The notes under the pieces were generated by a model. That model was not told the origin of the DNA, made no database searches, and saw only the letters and a program-made list of their open reading frames with translations. This document shows, in pieces, positions 18,901-26,818 of a DNA stretch of 64,000 bases. A program made the translations under genes and the position numbers. This DNA is from AP-15 sp963703855 (lineage in GTDB: Bacteria; Pseudomonadota; Alphaproteobacteria; ATCC43930; CGMCC-115725), in assembly GCA_963703855.1 (NCBI GenBank), contig CAVPFW010000024.1:12053-76052 (forward strand), written 5' to 3'. Position 1 is the stretch's first letter; each line of letters begins with the position of its first letter.

Positions 18901-19604
18901 ATCCGTCGAACCAGGTCACTTTTTTCACCGGTCCCGATCCGACCATCGGCAGACCAATCGGCAACCCAATTCCCGCGCTCTGGTATCTTTGTTCGCGAAA
19001 GTGCCGGGTGGGTGTCGTCTTTGCCGGGCTGCCTCCGCAGACGCTGCAATGGTACAACCTTCTCTTCCCCACTTGGCCTGGGGTGGGAGTTGCACCGGGG
19101 AATCAGATTAGGAATTTGGGGGGCGGCAATTGGCAGCAGGTCTGGTTCAGTGGCGACGATAGCCTTCTGCTCGTCTTCTCCCTGGTGCAGATGGGCAGCA
19201 CTTCGGGCGCGGCCACCTTCCAGGCCGGCCTTTTCAACACTCTGACGGGCGACCTGATTTACAGCCAGAATTTCGACGCTCTGACCGTCTATCCCCGGAT
19301 GGTGCTGGAGAGGGCGCACGCGCCTAATATTATCCTTAACCCGAACCAGAGCTCGACGTTGGACCCGTTTGGCCGCGATCCGACCGACCCCAACAATCCC
19401 GATCCGATGCCCGGCATAGCGGCACCGACCATTCCAGATGTGTACACTGCCGTGCTCAATCCCGCGGGCACCCCGGTGACGGTGACATACCGGCGCTACG
19501 TGCCGTCAGGGGATGCCTCGATTTCGCAAGGCCAAGCGGATACGCAAAACGACCTCAACAACGGCACCGGCAACTTTCGGGCTTTTACCCTGGGGGTACC
19601 ATGA
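15969..19604 (+). CDS. large protein with Ig-like beta-sandwich segments, unknown function
   Basis: 1211 residues starting MAEQIAFLGRLQPWDPRW, with AAGGTG as a possible ribosome site 8 bases upstream. No signal peptide or transmembrane segment is evident. Residues about 1-100 resemble a small beta domain. About 270-320 is a Gly/Pro-rich linker. A Cys-rich patch follows (CQQLISLCMG and PNCLCSS). From about 470 on, repeated stretches such as YTLTVTSRGDTVCGTASAQV and SIQWGNSVDFDVTVTPLG look like Ig-like or CARDB-like beta sandwiches. I do not recognise a family, and adhesin or structural roles are only guesses. The gene is bracketed by two copies of the SDR 3' end, so it probably arrived as an insertion. 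Confidence 0.75.
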   Translation: MAEQIAFLGRLQPWDPRWRPDVQIKLIDTAARQDIGKPGVVDPSGYFSLALPASAELEKLLLAGAIAVAAYTRGDAIVGLKSVRPAKIAPVIAIRLPVFLLPPPRKATAIVPSAAVHRLALQVASLQRVEVHKARAPKPVMNAIRQLNQSTHLAAQVASGQHDAMEKFRALLDANAVNSPGGAVGGFGITDTGVGLDFGDAGGLALPSRPCAATIDPVISVIDAGFSIDLAAGITNGYYVNQAGALLQSGLDTVASYARSVASDLAHGPVAIPVGEGDGLTEPIMSGGLPPGGAPLVGDGFPGGPGPVGGVGPIDGEGLPGLDFCQQLISLCMGIYQTNAAGSEGDTLLDLIGAVAPNCLCSSQFDPNQVYTATPADGRDFSVAITPATANAPAALRPDVNLWYGSQRIVPVSVSPRQIRFQLQNAQDFHTYFVYLRRIAASPPGFNQRVIDACGHVLPAIPANIPFDPSPKAVLSVIYPPVIDSFIASFNGNSGASINAEGCRDVVLRWHASLLDQDNPYALLPPCAKIDAVLVEDATGRAVPFAACPDGSGDDCATVNQPDDRTYTLTVTSRGDTVCGTASAQVTVTRTNYLALQYDAPQGQMDPSGQPINAGTNGTFDLVFSCPATQDFQVNLVSSDANTLQVPSPVAVRAGSQRVQVPFQTAAGACAGVTVSAPAPANNRPYAPKGPLAYDVYSPPVLRWAPGSPPAEIFEGVPFTAEVDTVCVPSDPQFGVNWSLTDPNGMVQALPANAVTATGANRFQFAFPGLSPANAAVPWQLNLAIRGRSNVTSLQSLQLFVLAGPTFRIQVNPTAQSIQWGNSVDFDVTVTPLGPFDGAVTLAPPLELTAAGASPQYQTPAGRPLSNNIVNLTPAAGGGPGPAQHATLRVTTSEGSTKLGLTSFTVIGTGRSAGLPPPAFRTTAQAALTVTRSTGAFAHVYVLPNATANSLGAVGSAPFTSVCTTGTTSPVSARYEINPSNQVTFFTGPDPTIGRPIGNPIPALWYLCSRKCRVGVVFAGLPPQTLQWYNLLFPTWPGVGVAPGNQIRNLGGGNWQQVWFSGDDSLLLVFSLVQMGSTSGAATFQAGLFNTLTGDLIYSQNFDALTVYPRMVLERAHAPNIILNPNQSSTLDPFGRDPTDPNNPDPMPGIAAPTIPDVYTAVLNPAGTPVTVTYRRYVPSGDASISQGQADTQNDLNNGTGNFRAFTLGVP

Positions 19605-19674
19605 GCAGGCGCAGTCTAGGTTTTCACACGACCTGGTCAAATTACCGGCTCATCGAGCAGCTGTATTAATGCCC

Positions 19675-19851
19675 CGAGGACGCACCGCGCGCGGGCGGCT
19701 GCAGGCCACCGGTAGGGTGGAGGCCGAGCCGCGCATCGATGTCGGGCATGTCGCCAAGGGCGTCGTCTACATGGCCACCTTGCCGCTCGAAGCCAACGTC
19801 CAGTTCATGACCGTAATGGCGACCAAGATGCCCTATATCGGCCGCGGCTGA
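19675..19851 (+). pseudogene. remnant of an SDR gene 3' end (copy 2 of the repeat)
   Basis: The frame reads GRLQATGRVEAEPRIDVGHV to the stop and continues to KMPYIGRG. It is nearly the same as the last 56 residues of the SDR encoded at 15012-15800, with substitutions such as M to I and E to G in its first half. It has no start or NAD-binding region. It is best read as the displaced native 3' end, or a tail copied with an insertion. It is not expected to be functional. Confidence 0.85.
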
Positions 19852-20251
19852 CCGCGGGCCGGGGATGATGCACGAGCACATCCTCGATCAATTCGGCGCC
19901 GACCCAAGCACAACAACCGACAGCTCCGGCGAGTTGGTCAGGCAAGATCGCACATTCGGCGGTTTTGTGCATCGTCGGCGGTGAAAAATTGCCCGGCTGC
20001 CTAATAAATAGCCAGTCGTCGCGGTCCCCGGGATGTCCGTTGACATGGCTGATGCTGCGAGAGCAAAAGGTGATCTTGCGGTTTGCCGCGCAACCAGTCA
20101 GTTCGCGGCGCTGGGCATGGGTTTCGTGTCGGGTTGGTATGGCGCTTGCGTCTTCGCAACCCGGGGAAAGGGGGCCGTGATTGCTGGTCAGCCCGCCGAA
20201 ATCGCGCGCGCCCGCCCGCAGTGGAACGATCATTCGAAAGGCTCTCTCCCG
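19852..20251. other. intergenic region before the porin gene
   Basis: About 400 bases with no recognisable gene. The porin frame stays open upstream to 20033, but the signal peptide at 20252 shows the true start. Nothing else was identified. Confidence 0.5.
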
Positions 20252-21577
20252 ATGAAGAATATCAAGAAAAGCACGATCTCGGGCGCCGCCTTCGCCGTGG
20301 CCTTGCTCGGCGTCGGCTCAGCAGGCGCAGCGGCTGACGAACTCGCCCAGCAGCCGCCCGCGCCGCCCCCAGCCATGGCGCCGCCGCCCGCGCCGCCCCC
20401 GCCTGCGGCGGCTCCCCCGCCGGGGGCGCCGCCGGCGCCCGGGCCAGCGGCGGCCGCAGCGCCGGCAGCGCCGACCTCGCCGCTGATCGCGCCGACGATC
20501 ACCGGTCCGCTGACGATCCAGTTGCCGCCGACCAAATACACCTTGGGTCCGCTCGGCGACATCTATGTGGACGGCATCGGCAGCGGCCTCGGGCAATGGC
20601 AGAACAACCCGTTCCCCGGCAACCGCTCGTGGGAGCCGGACCTGTCGAACGGCCAGGTCTTCGTCCAGAAAACCGACGGCATCTTCCAGTTCTACGCGCA
20701 GGCCGGCGCCTATTCGATTTCGTCGCTGGGAGCCCCGTACGTCTCCGCCGCCCAGGCGACCTTCGGCTACCAGTCGCCGGCGGGGAATTTGTGGGGCTGG
20801 TTCCCCCAGGGCTTCGCCAAGATCGCGCCGACCGACAACTTCTCGATCGAGGGCGGCAAGCTGCCCACCCTGATCGGCGCCGAATACACGTTTTCGTTTG
20901 AGAACATCAATATCGAGCGCGGGCTGTTGTGGAACCAGGAGCCGGCGGTCAGCAAAGGCGGCCAGGCCAACTACTCGATCGGGCCGGTCGCCTTGTCGCT
21001 GTCGTTTACCGACGGCTTTGATTCCGGCGTCTACAATTGGGTGACCGGCTCCGCCACCTATACTTTGAACCCCGCCAACTCCTTCGAGTTCGCCGCCGGC
21101 GGCAATGTCGGGAAGACCACGGTTGTCAACCTTCGCACCCCGCTCGCCCAAAACAATTCGCAGATTTTCAACCTGATCTACACCTACAATTCCGACCCGT
21201 GGATCATTCAGCCCTATTTCCAGGCGACCCACGTGCCGGCCAACGCCAGTCTGGGTTTTGGCGCGAGTGCGTCGACGTTCGGCGGCGCTGTTCTGGTCAA
21301 TTACGATGTCGGCTCGGGGTTCAACCTGGGGGGCCGCGCCGAGTACATCGGATCGACCGGCAGCCTCGCGAACGGATCGCCGAGCCTGCTCTACGGTCCG
21401 GGGAGCGGCGCGTTTTCGCTGACCTTCACGCCGACCTACCAATGGAGCTACTTCTTCGGCCGCGCCGAATTTTCCTGGGTCAAGGCGAACGGGGTTATTG
21501 CCGGGTTTGGCCTGGGCCCGAACTTCAACGGCAATTCGCAGACCCGGGTCATGGTCGAAACCGGCATCCTGTTCTGA
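20252..21577 (+). CDS. outer-membrane beta-barrel porin with Pro/Ala-rich N-terminus
   Basis: 441 residues from the ATG at 20252. MKNIKKSTISGAAFAVALLG with a following GAAADE site is a signal peptide. Residues about 30-85 form a Pro/Ala-rich linker dominated by PPPA repeats, probably periplasmic and possibly peptidoglycan-interacting. The rest alternates aromatic beta strands (GIFQFYAQAGAY, NLWGWFPQGFAKI, SYFFGRAEFSWVK) and ends ETGILF with the C-terminal Phe that BamA recognises. It resembles the BBP2-type outer-membrane beta-barrel family. The transported solute is unknown. Confidence 0.85.
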   Translation: MKNIKKSTISGAAFAVALLGVGSAGAAADELAQQPPAPPPAMAPPPAPPPPAAAPPPGAPPAPGPAAAAAPAAPTSPLIAPTITGPLTIQLPPTKYTLGPLGDIYVDGIGSGLGQWQNNPFPGNRSWEPDLSNGQVFVQKTDGIFQFYAQAGAYSISSLGAPYVSAAQATFGYQSPAGNLWGWFPQGFAKIAPTDNFSIEGGKLPTLIGAEYTFSFENINIERGLLWNQEPAVSKGGQANYSIGPVALSLSFTDGFDSGVYNWVTGSATYTLNPANSFEFAAGGNVGKTTVVNLRTPLAQNNSQIFNLIYTYNSDPWIIQPYFQATHVPANASLGFGASASTFGGAVLVNYDVGSGFNLGGRAEYIGSTGSLANGSPSLLYGPGSGAFSLTFTPTYQWSYFFGRAEFSWVKANGVIAGFGLGPNFNGNSQTRVMVETGILF

Positions 21578-21771
21578 CCGGGACCCGGGTTCGAGGCTGA
21601 GCGGCCGCGGCGGCCCGCCGACGGGATGCCGAGCCCACGGCGGTCGCCTTTCCGGCCGGCGGATCGCGCCTATATGACCGGGCGGAGTGTGAACCAGATC
21701 ACACTCGATCCGGCGCCGACGTGGCATCTCGAAAGTCTGTCGCGGCCGGCGACGCCACGGAAAGGCCCCCG

Positions 21772-22437
21772 GTGCCCGATCTCGTCATCTTCGATTGCGA
21801 CGGCGTCCTCGTCGACAGCGAGGTCATTTTTGCCCGCATTCTGGCCGAGTGCCTGACCGCCGCCGATCTGCCGGCGACGGCGGACGAAGCCCTGCTGCTC
21901 GGCTTCGGCAAGAATCGCGACACCTTGACCGCCGCGGTCGAGACCCGGTTCGGGCGAACACTGCCGGACCGGTTTTTCGAAACGATGCGTGCGCGGACCG
22001 CTCTCGCCCTCGAACGCGAGCTCGTACCGATGCCGGGGATCGAGGCGCTGCTGACGGCGCTGCCGGTGGCGCGCTGCGTCGCCTCGAACGGCCATCTCGG
22101 CCGGGTGCGCGAGCGGCTGGCGTTGACCGGGCTGTTGCGCTTCTTCGACCCGCATGTGTTCAGCGCCTCGCAGGTCGCGTTTGGCAAGCCGGCGCCCGAT
22201 CTCTTTCTGTTGGCCGCGCGGCAGCTCGGTGCGCACCCCGCTTCCTGCACCGTCGTCGAGGACAGCGTCATCGGCGTCGTTGCCGCGATCGCCGCCGGCA
22301 TGCCGGTTCTCGGGTTTTGCGGCGGCAGCCACTGCCCCGGCGATCATGCCGATCAGCTCCATGCCGCCGGATGCTCGCGGGTGTTCGCGCGGATGGCCGA
22401 TCTCGCGGCGCATTTATGCGAGGGGCGATGCGGATAG
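21772..22437 (+). CDS. HAD-superfamily phosphatase (beta-phosphoglucomutase-like)
   Basis: 221 residues from the GTG at 21772, chosen because GGAAAGG lies 7 bases upstream and the HAD motif then starts at the usual place. An in-frame GTG at 21721 would add 17 residues. Motif I is VIFDCDGVLVDS, motif II VASNGH, the Lys is in FGKPAPDLF, and motif III-IV is VVEDSVIGVVAA. A helical cap lies between motifs I and II. It hydrolyses a small phosphorylated metabolite, and substrate is not predictable. Its end overlaps the next start by 10 bases, so the two are coupled. Confidence 0.88.
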   Translation: MPDLVIFDCDGVLVDSEVIFARILAECLTAADLPATADEALLLGFGKNRDTLTAAVETRFGRTLPDRFFETMRARTALALERELVPMPGIEALLTALPVARCVASNGHLGRVRERLALTGLLRFFDPHVFSASQVAFGKPAPDLFLLAARQLGAHPASCTVVEDSVIGVVAAIAAGMPVLGFCGGSHCPGDHADQLHAAGCSRVFARMADLAAHLCEGRCG

Positions 22438-23252
22438 TTCAGATCACCGACACGCATTTGAGCCGGGAGAAGGCGCATTTCGCCGACAATTGGGCGCCGC
22501 TGGCGCGCTGGATCGCGGCCCAACAGCCCGACCTGGTGATCCACACCGGCGACGTCACGGTCGACGGCGCCGCGGTCGAGGACGATTTTGCCTATGCCGC
22601 CGAGCTTCTGCGGGGGCTGGGGGTGCGCTTTCGGGCGATTCCGGGCAACCACGATGTTGGCGAATCCGGCCACCCCCGCCAGCCGGTGAATGACGAGCGG
22701 CTCACGCGTTGGCGCACCCATTTCGGGCCCGACTGGTGGGTCGAGGACATCGAGGGCTGGCGCCTGATCGGGCTCGACGCGCTCATTCTCGGCAGCGGCT
22801 CGAGCGAGGAGGCCGCCCAGGCGGCGTGGCTCGAGGCGTCGATGGCGCAGGCCGACGGCCGGCGGATTGCCTGGTTTCTCCACAAGCCGTTGTTTCTCGA
22901 CAGCCCCGAGGAGACCGATACCGGATACTGGTCGGTGAAGCCCGAGCTTCGCGCCCGGCTGATGGCGCTGCTGCGGCGTTATCGAGTGGGCCTGGTCGCC
23001 AGCGGTCATCTGCACAAGGCGCATGATTTCCGGCGCGAGGACACCCGTTACCTGTGGGCGCCCGCTTCGAGCTTTCTGGTTGGTGAATTCCAACGCCCGA
23101 TGCCGGGCGAGAAGCGGCTCGGCGCCGTCCTCTACGAGCTCGATGGCGCGCGGCTCTCGGCCGAGATCGCCGAGGTCCCGGGCCTCTCGGAGCACTGGCT
23201 CGACGACGTGATCGCCGAGGTCTACCCGCCGCCGCCCGCCGGATCAGGCTGA
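22428..23252 (+). CDS. calcineurin-like metallophosphoesterase
   Basis: 274 residues from the ATG at 22428, with GAGGGGCG as ribosome site. Metal-binding signatures appear in order: QITDTHLS (DxH), HTGDVTVDG (GDxxxxG), IPGNHDVG (GNHD) and ASGHLHKAHD (GHxH). The order and spacing fit the CpdA-like class III phosphodiesterases, which act on cyclic nucleotides or phosphodiesters. It overlaps the HAD gene by 10 bases, suggesting one transcript for two phosphate-ester hydrolases. Confidence 0.9.
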   Translation: MRIVQITDTHLSREKAHFADNWAPLARWIAAQQPDLVIHTGDVTVDGAAVEDDFAYAAELLRGLGVRFRAIPGNHDVGESGHPRQPVNDERLTRWRTHFGPDWWVEDIEGWRLIGLDALILGSGSSEEAAQAAWLEASMAQADGRRIAWFLHKPLFLDSPEETDTGYWSVKPELRARLMALLRRYRVGLVASGHLHKAHDFRREDTRYLWAPASSFLVGEFQRPMPGEKRLGAVLYELDGARLSAEIAEVPGLSEHWLDDVIAEVYPPPPAGSG

Positions 23253-23291
23253 TAAGTCATCTGTCGTTGACCAGCCGTGTCTTGGCGATCG

Positions 23292-23441
23292 ATGACCTCG
23301 CCGCCCACCATCAGCGCTTCCGAGTTCAAGGCTAAGTGCCTCGAGCTGCTGGGCCGGCTGGCAGCCCGCAAGCTCACGCGTCTGTGCATCACCAAGCGTG
23401 GGCGGATCGTCGCTGTCGTCGATGCCATTATCCCCGGCTGA
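23292..23441 (+). pseudogene. Phd/YefM antitoxin remnant
   Basis: A 49-residue frame reads MTSPPTISASEFKAKCLELL, then LCITKRGRIVAVVDAIIPG. EFKAKCLELLxRLAA plus (V/I)TKRGRxVAVV is the Phd/YefM antitoxin pattern. The C-terminal toxin-binding part is missing, and the frame runs straight into a piece of the PIN toxin (next entry). The antitoxin tail and the first two thirds of the toxin appear deleted. Confidence 0.7.
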
Positions 23442-23553
23442 TCGGTTGCTGATTGCCACGGCGAGACATCTTGGCATGCCGATACTGACCCGGGACCGCC
23501 AAATCGTCGCTTACTCCCGGTCGGGCTACATTCAGGTGATCGGTGCTGACGCG
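23428..23553 (+). pseudogene. VapC PIN-toxin C-terminal remnant
   Basis: In another frame overlapping the antitoxin remnant, the text reads LSPADRLLIATARHLGMPIL then TRDRQIVAYSRSGYIQVIGA. This is the C-terminal third of a PIN toxin, with its DRxxxATA and TRD motifs. The N-terminal acidic residues are gone, so no activity is expected. With the antitoxin remnant it marks a deleted third TA module. Confidence 0.7.
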
Positions 23554-23570
23554 CGCAGAGGAGATTTCCC

Positions 23571-24173
23571 TCACTTGTCTGCGCGATGGCTCGGAACAGG
23601 AAGCTCTGCGATCGCGCCGTCACGGAGGCGAAAGATGCGATCCTGCGGCACCGGCAGGCTCAATGCGAGCCCGCGCGGCAGACCGGCATAAAGACCGCGC
23701 AGCACGCGGGTGACCAGCCCGTGCGCGACGACGACGAGACGCGGCGCCCCGGCCCAATCGCGCAGCCACTCGGATAGGCGCGCGACGAAGGCCTCGTAGC
23801 TTTCGCCGTCGGCAGAGCGGAAATACCATTCGTAACGCCCGTCGCCGTCGAATATGCCGGGTGAGCGCGTTGCGACGTCGGCATAGGTCAGTCCGTCCCA
23901 CGACCCGAGCGACAGCTCGCGCAGCCGATCATCGACGCGCAGCTCGTCCGCAGCGCCGAGCTGCTCGCGGATGATCTCGGCGGTGCGCCGCGCCCGGCCT
24001 TGCGGGCTGGCGACGATCGGCGCCGAGGCGGCATCCGGCAATGTCCTGAGCAGCCGCCCGGTCGCGCGGGCCTGGGCCACGCCGCGTTCCGTCAGCGGCG
24101 AGTTGAAGCGGCCCTGATACCGCCGCTCGAGGTTCCATTCGGTCTCGCCGTGGCGGACGAGCAGGATCGTCAC
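23571..24173 (-). CDS. histidine phosphatase family protein (phosphoglycerate mutase-like)
   Basis: 200 residues from a GTG at 24171-24173 that shares GTGA with the end of the upstream acetyltransferase gene. MTILLVRHGETEWNLE at the N-terminus contains the phosphohistidine motif RHGET. RYQGRFNSPLTERGVAQA and VVVAHGLVTRVLRGL supply the remaining active-site Arg and second His. Family members remove phosphate from small molecules or, as dPGM, move it. The short length favours a phosphatase such as a GpmB/CobC-like enzyme. Confidence 0.88.
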   Translation of the reverse strand: MTILLVRHGETEWNLERRYQGRFNSPLTERGVAQARATGRLLRTLPDAASAPIVASPQGRARRTAEIIREQLGAADELRVDDRLRELSLGSWDGLTYADVATRSPGIFDGDGRYEWYFRSADGESYEAFVARLSEWLRDWAGAPRLVVVAHGLVTRVLRGLYAGLPRGLALSLPVPQDRIFRLRDGAIAELPVPSHRADK

Positions 24174-24718
24174 GGCATAGCGCAGGGATTGCGCAGGCGA
24201 TAGAGGACACACCGCTTCAGCGGGCCCTCCGCGACGTTGGGGTGGTCGAAATCGTCTTCCGGCTTGCGGGTCATGCCGAGCCGCTCCATGACGGCGCGCG
24301 AGCGCCGATTGGCCGGAACCGTCACCGCGACGATCTCGGCGAGGTCGAGCGTTGCGAAACCGTAATCGAGCGCGGCGCGCGCGGCTTCGCCGGCATAGCC
24401 GCAACCCCAATGGGCAGGATCGAGCCGCCAGGCAATTTCGACCGCCGGGGTGAAATGCGCCTCGTAGGAAACCGTGCTGAGCCCGATGACCCCGATAAAG
24501 CTCGCCTCGCCGGGGATTTCGACGACCCATTGCCCGAACCCGTACTGCTGCCAATGCGCGCGCGCCCGAGTGACCCAGGCTTCGGATGCCCCGGGCTCGC
24601 TCAGCGGCCGCAGAAACTCCATGACGACGGGGTCAGCGGAAAGCTCGGCAAAGGCAGGGAGATCCGCGTCGCGCCACGGGCGCAGCAGCAGGCGCTCGGT
24701 GCACAGAGAAATCGTCAC
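24170..24718 (-). CDS. GNAT-family N-acetyltransferase (RimJ/RimL-like)
   Basis: 182 residues beginning with GTG at 24716-24718. CTERLLLRPWRDADLPAFAE is the standard opening of RimJ/RimL-type GNATs. EIAWRLDPAHWGCGYAGEAA carries the acetyl-CoA-binding WGxGYAxEA motif, and VPANRRSRAVMERLGM is the C-terminal signature. It would acetylate an amino group on a protein N-terminus or small molecule, and the target is unknown. It lies between a DUF6489 gene (2 bases upstream) and the phosphatase gene, with which it overlaps. Confidence 0.9.
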   Translation of the reverse strand: MTISLCTERLLLRPWRDADLPAFAELSADPVVMEFLRPLSEPGASEAWVTRARAHWQQYGFGQWVVEIPGEASFIGVIGLSTVSYEAHFTPAVEIAWRLDPAHWGCGYAGEAARAALDYGFATLDLAEIVAVTVPANRRSRAVMERLGMTRKPEDDFDHPNVAEGPLKRCVLYRLRNPCAMP

Positions 24719-24720
24719 GG

Positions 24721-24966
24721 CTATTTCTTCCGGCCGGGGCCGCCAGCCATCTGCGCCATGAACATCTGCTGCAACTGCTCGAAGCCTTTGAGCGTCGCCG
24801 GCAGCCAGGTCTCGATCAGCGCCTTGGCGTCCATCGCCTTGATATTAGTGCTGATCCGCTCCTGCACTTCCTTCATCAGCGCCTGCTGCAAGGGCTGAAT
24901 ATCGGGCAGCCCGAAAAATTCGCGCATCTCCTCGGGGGTGCAGTCGATGTCCAAGCTGATCTTCAT
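24721..24966 (-). CDS. DUF6489 family protein
   Basis: An 81-residue protein starting MKISLDIDCTPEEMREFFGL, followed by PDIQPLQQALMKEVQERI and a Met/Gln-rich LQQMFMAQMAGGPGRKK tail. The MKIxxDIDCTPEEAR(A)FxGLPD opening is typical of this alphaproteobacterial family of unknown function. The chosen ATG is preceded by an in-frame extension without family features. It heads a compact three-gene run with the acetyltransferase and the phosphatase. Confidence 0.85.
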   Translation of the reverse strand: MKISLDIDCTPEEMREFFGLPDIQPLQQALMKEVQERISTNIKAMDAKALIETWLPATLKGFEQLQQMFMAQMAGGPGRKK

Positions 24967-25154
24967 CGCGACCCCTCCATCTCCCCCACCCCGAATTGTG
25001 GCCGGCTCGCCCAACCAATGCGTTCAAAAATCGTCATGGCCGGATTTGTTCCATTGCTGTCCGGTTCCCGTGGCCGGGCTTGTCCCGTAGGCCTTCAGCC
25101 CACGGACTTGATCCGCGGGCATCCACGCCTTCCCTTGACTCGGCCCGGCGAGCT

Positions 25155-25287
25155 TCCAAGGCGTGGATGCCCGGAACAAGTCCGGGCAAGGGGTGCTTTG
25201 GGTCGTGCTGGCATTCACGATCACTGCCGTCGCGTTGTGACGATTTCTAAACCGGACAGCCGTGTGGTCAAGCCCGGTGATGACGGG
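25155..25287. repeat. dispersed intergenic repeat, family A copy 1
   Basis: About 133 bases starting TCCAAGGCGTGGATGCCCGG and ending near GGTGATGACGGG. A recognisable second copy lies at 51298-51430. Both contain GTGACGATTTC followed by the shared CCGGACAGCCGTG. They fill otherwise empty spacers and have no coding features. Confidence 0.75.
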
Positions 25288-25384
25288 TTGAAGGGCGTTT
25301 CCGGATACCCTATCCCTTGATCAGCTGCGGGTCACGCTTGCGCAAATCGCGACAGGCAACGGCATCTCGTGTAATCTCCAGACT

Positions 25385-26290
25385 ATGACCATCGAGATCC
25401 CGTTTCGCCGCGAATTTTCGTTCGAATACGGCCGGCTCGAGAGGGTGGCGCCGGGGATACGGCGCATCGTCGCGCCCAATCCGAGCCCGTTCACGTTCCG
25501 GGGCACCGGGACCTATGTCGTCGGCGAGGGCGAGGTCGCGGTGATCGATCCCGGTCCCGATCTCGACGAGCACGTCGCGGCATTGCTGGCCGAACTCGCC
25601 GGCGAGCAGGTGACCCACATCCTGATCACCCATACCCATCGCGACCATTCGCCGGCGGCAGCGCCGCTGAAAGCGGCGACCGCGGCCCCGACCTACGGCT
25701 TCGGCCCGCACGCGGGCGGCCGGCGCGGCGACCCCGCGGTCGAGGAGGGCGGCGACTGGGACTTCTCGCCTGATGTGGTGGTGCGCGACGGCGACGCGAT
25801 CGCCGGCGCGGGCTGGCGTTTCGAGGCGGTCCACACTCCAGGCCACACCTCGAACCATCTGTGCTTCGCGCTGCCCGACCGGGGCGTCCTGTTCAGCGGC
25901 GACCACGTCATGGGCTGGTCGACCAGCGTAATCGCCCCGCCCGACGGCGACATGACCGCCTACATGGCCTCGCTCGACAGATTGCTCGGCCGCCACGACG
26001 CGGTCTATTGGCCGACCCACGGCCCGGCGATCACCGAGCCGCAGGCCCATGTCCGCGCCTTTATCGCCCACCGCCGCGAGCGCGAGGCCGGCATCCTCGA
26101 ATGCCTTGCCGCCGGCATCGAGCGGATCGACGCGATCGTCGACCGCCTCTATGTCGATCTTCAGCCGGGGCTGCGCCGCGCCGCCGGGCGATCGGTCCAC
26201 GCCCACCTGTTGGATCTCGCCGGGCGCGGCCTCGTCGCCAGCGACGGGCCGCCGACGATCGGCGCCAGCTATCGCCCTGCCCGCTCGTGA
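25385..26290 (+). CDS. metallo-beta-lactamase fold hydrolase
   Basis: 301 residues. THTHRDHSPAAAP is the HxHxDH zinc motif, HTPGHTSNHLCFAL holds the next His, and FSGDHVMGWSTSV the bridging Asp. YWPTHGPAI gives the last His. A C-terminal winged-helix-like region (about 220-290, IERIDAIVDRLY onward) matches LACTB2-type enzymes, which are RNA or thioester hydrolases of the glyoxalase II-like branch. The start ATG follows a short repeat-rich spacer. Confidence 0.9.
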   Translation: MTIEIPFRREFSFEYGRLERVAPGIRRIVAPNPSPFTFRGTGTYVVGEGEVAVIDPGPDLDEHVAALLAELAGEQVTHILITHTHRDHSPAAAPLKAATAAPTYGFGPHAGGRRGDPAVEEGGDWDFSPDVVVRDGDAIAGAGWRFEAVHTPGHTSNHLCFALPDRGVLFSGDHVMGWSTSVIAPPDGDMTAYMASLDRLLGRHDAVYWPTHGPAITEPQAHVRAFIAHRREREAGILECLAAGIERIDAIVDRLYVDLQPGLRRAAGRSVHAHLLDLAGRGLVASDGPPTIGASYRPARS

Positions 26291-26335
26291 CCTCGTCGTT
26301 GGGCCGGGCGCCCTGAAGGCCGCTACTGACTTTCA

Positions 26336-26552
26336 CTAAGCCGCGTGCCGCCGGTGCAGATAGCCAAGCGCCTCGGCGATTACATCGGCATCCCGGCTCG
26401 CATGCTGGATGTCATAGCCGAGGGGCTCGCCGTCGGCCCCCAGATCGAGAACTACATCGTCACCGAGGATCCGGTTGTCCACCAATTCCCCCGGCCGCAG
26501 CTTGATGTAAAGGCTGTCCGGTGGCCGGATCATAGTCGAGATCCCCGTTCAT
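26336..26552 (-). pseudogene. DUF2283 family small protein (one frameshift)
   Basis: The combined reading is MNGDLDYDPAT, then a one-base shift near 26520, then DSLYIKLRPGELVDNRILGD and DVVLDLGADGEPLGYDIQHA. YDxxxDxLYIxLxxGE and LDxDxxGxxxGxxIxxA are the DUF2283 pattern. Family members are about 65-75 residues, have no known function and often sit near toxin-antitoxin genes. The shift may be an assembly error. If real, the gene is dead. Confidence 0.7.
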
Positions 26553-26818
26553 CCGGCGAAACCGCCGTCCTTGAATGCGTTGTGCGACGTTTCCCCATCC
26601 GCGAGTGTCACAACCCGAATATATGTTCAGAGGCGGGGGAGGTAAGCCCAATACCGCACGCGACCGTCACGCTGCCGTTCCTTTTGGCGGGTGCCGACAG
26701 AGGCGCTGAATGCCCGCAGGATCTATCCACCGATGATCGGCCTTCGCCACTACGACCATCGCAGAATTCCGCGTGCGCCAGAAAGGGGTGGCGGAAGGCG
26801 GTCGGGATCTGCCACCTC

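Noticed and set aside
23398..23691. A 97-residue plus-strand frame as an intact gene
   Set aside because: Its first half is a PIN-toxin tail lacking the N-terminal acidic residues. The second half runs antisense into the phosphatase gene, so it was kept only as a remnant.
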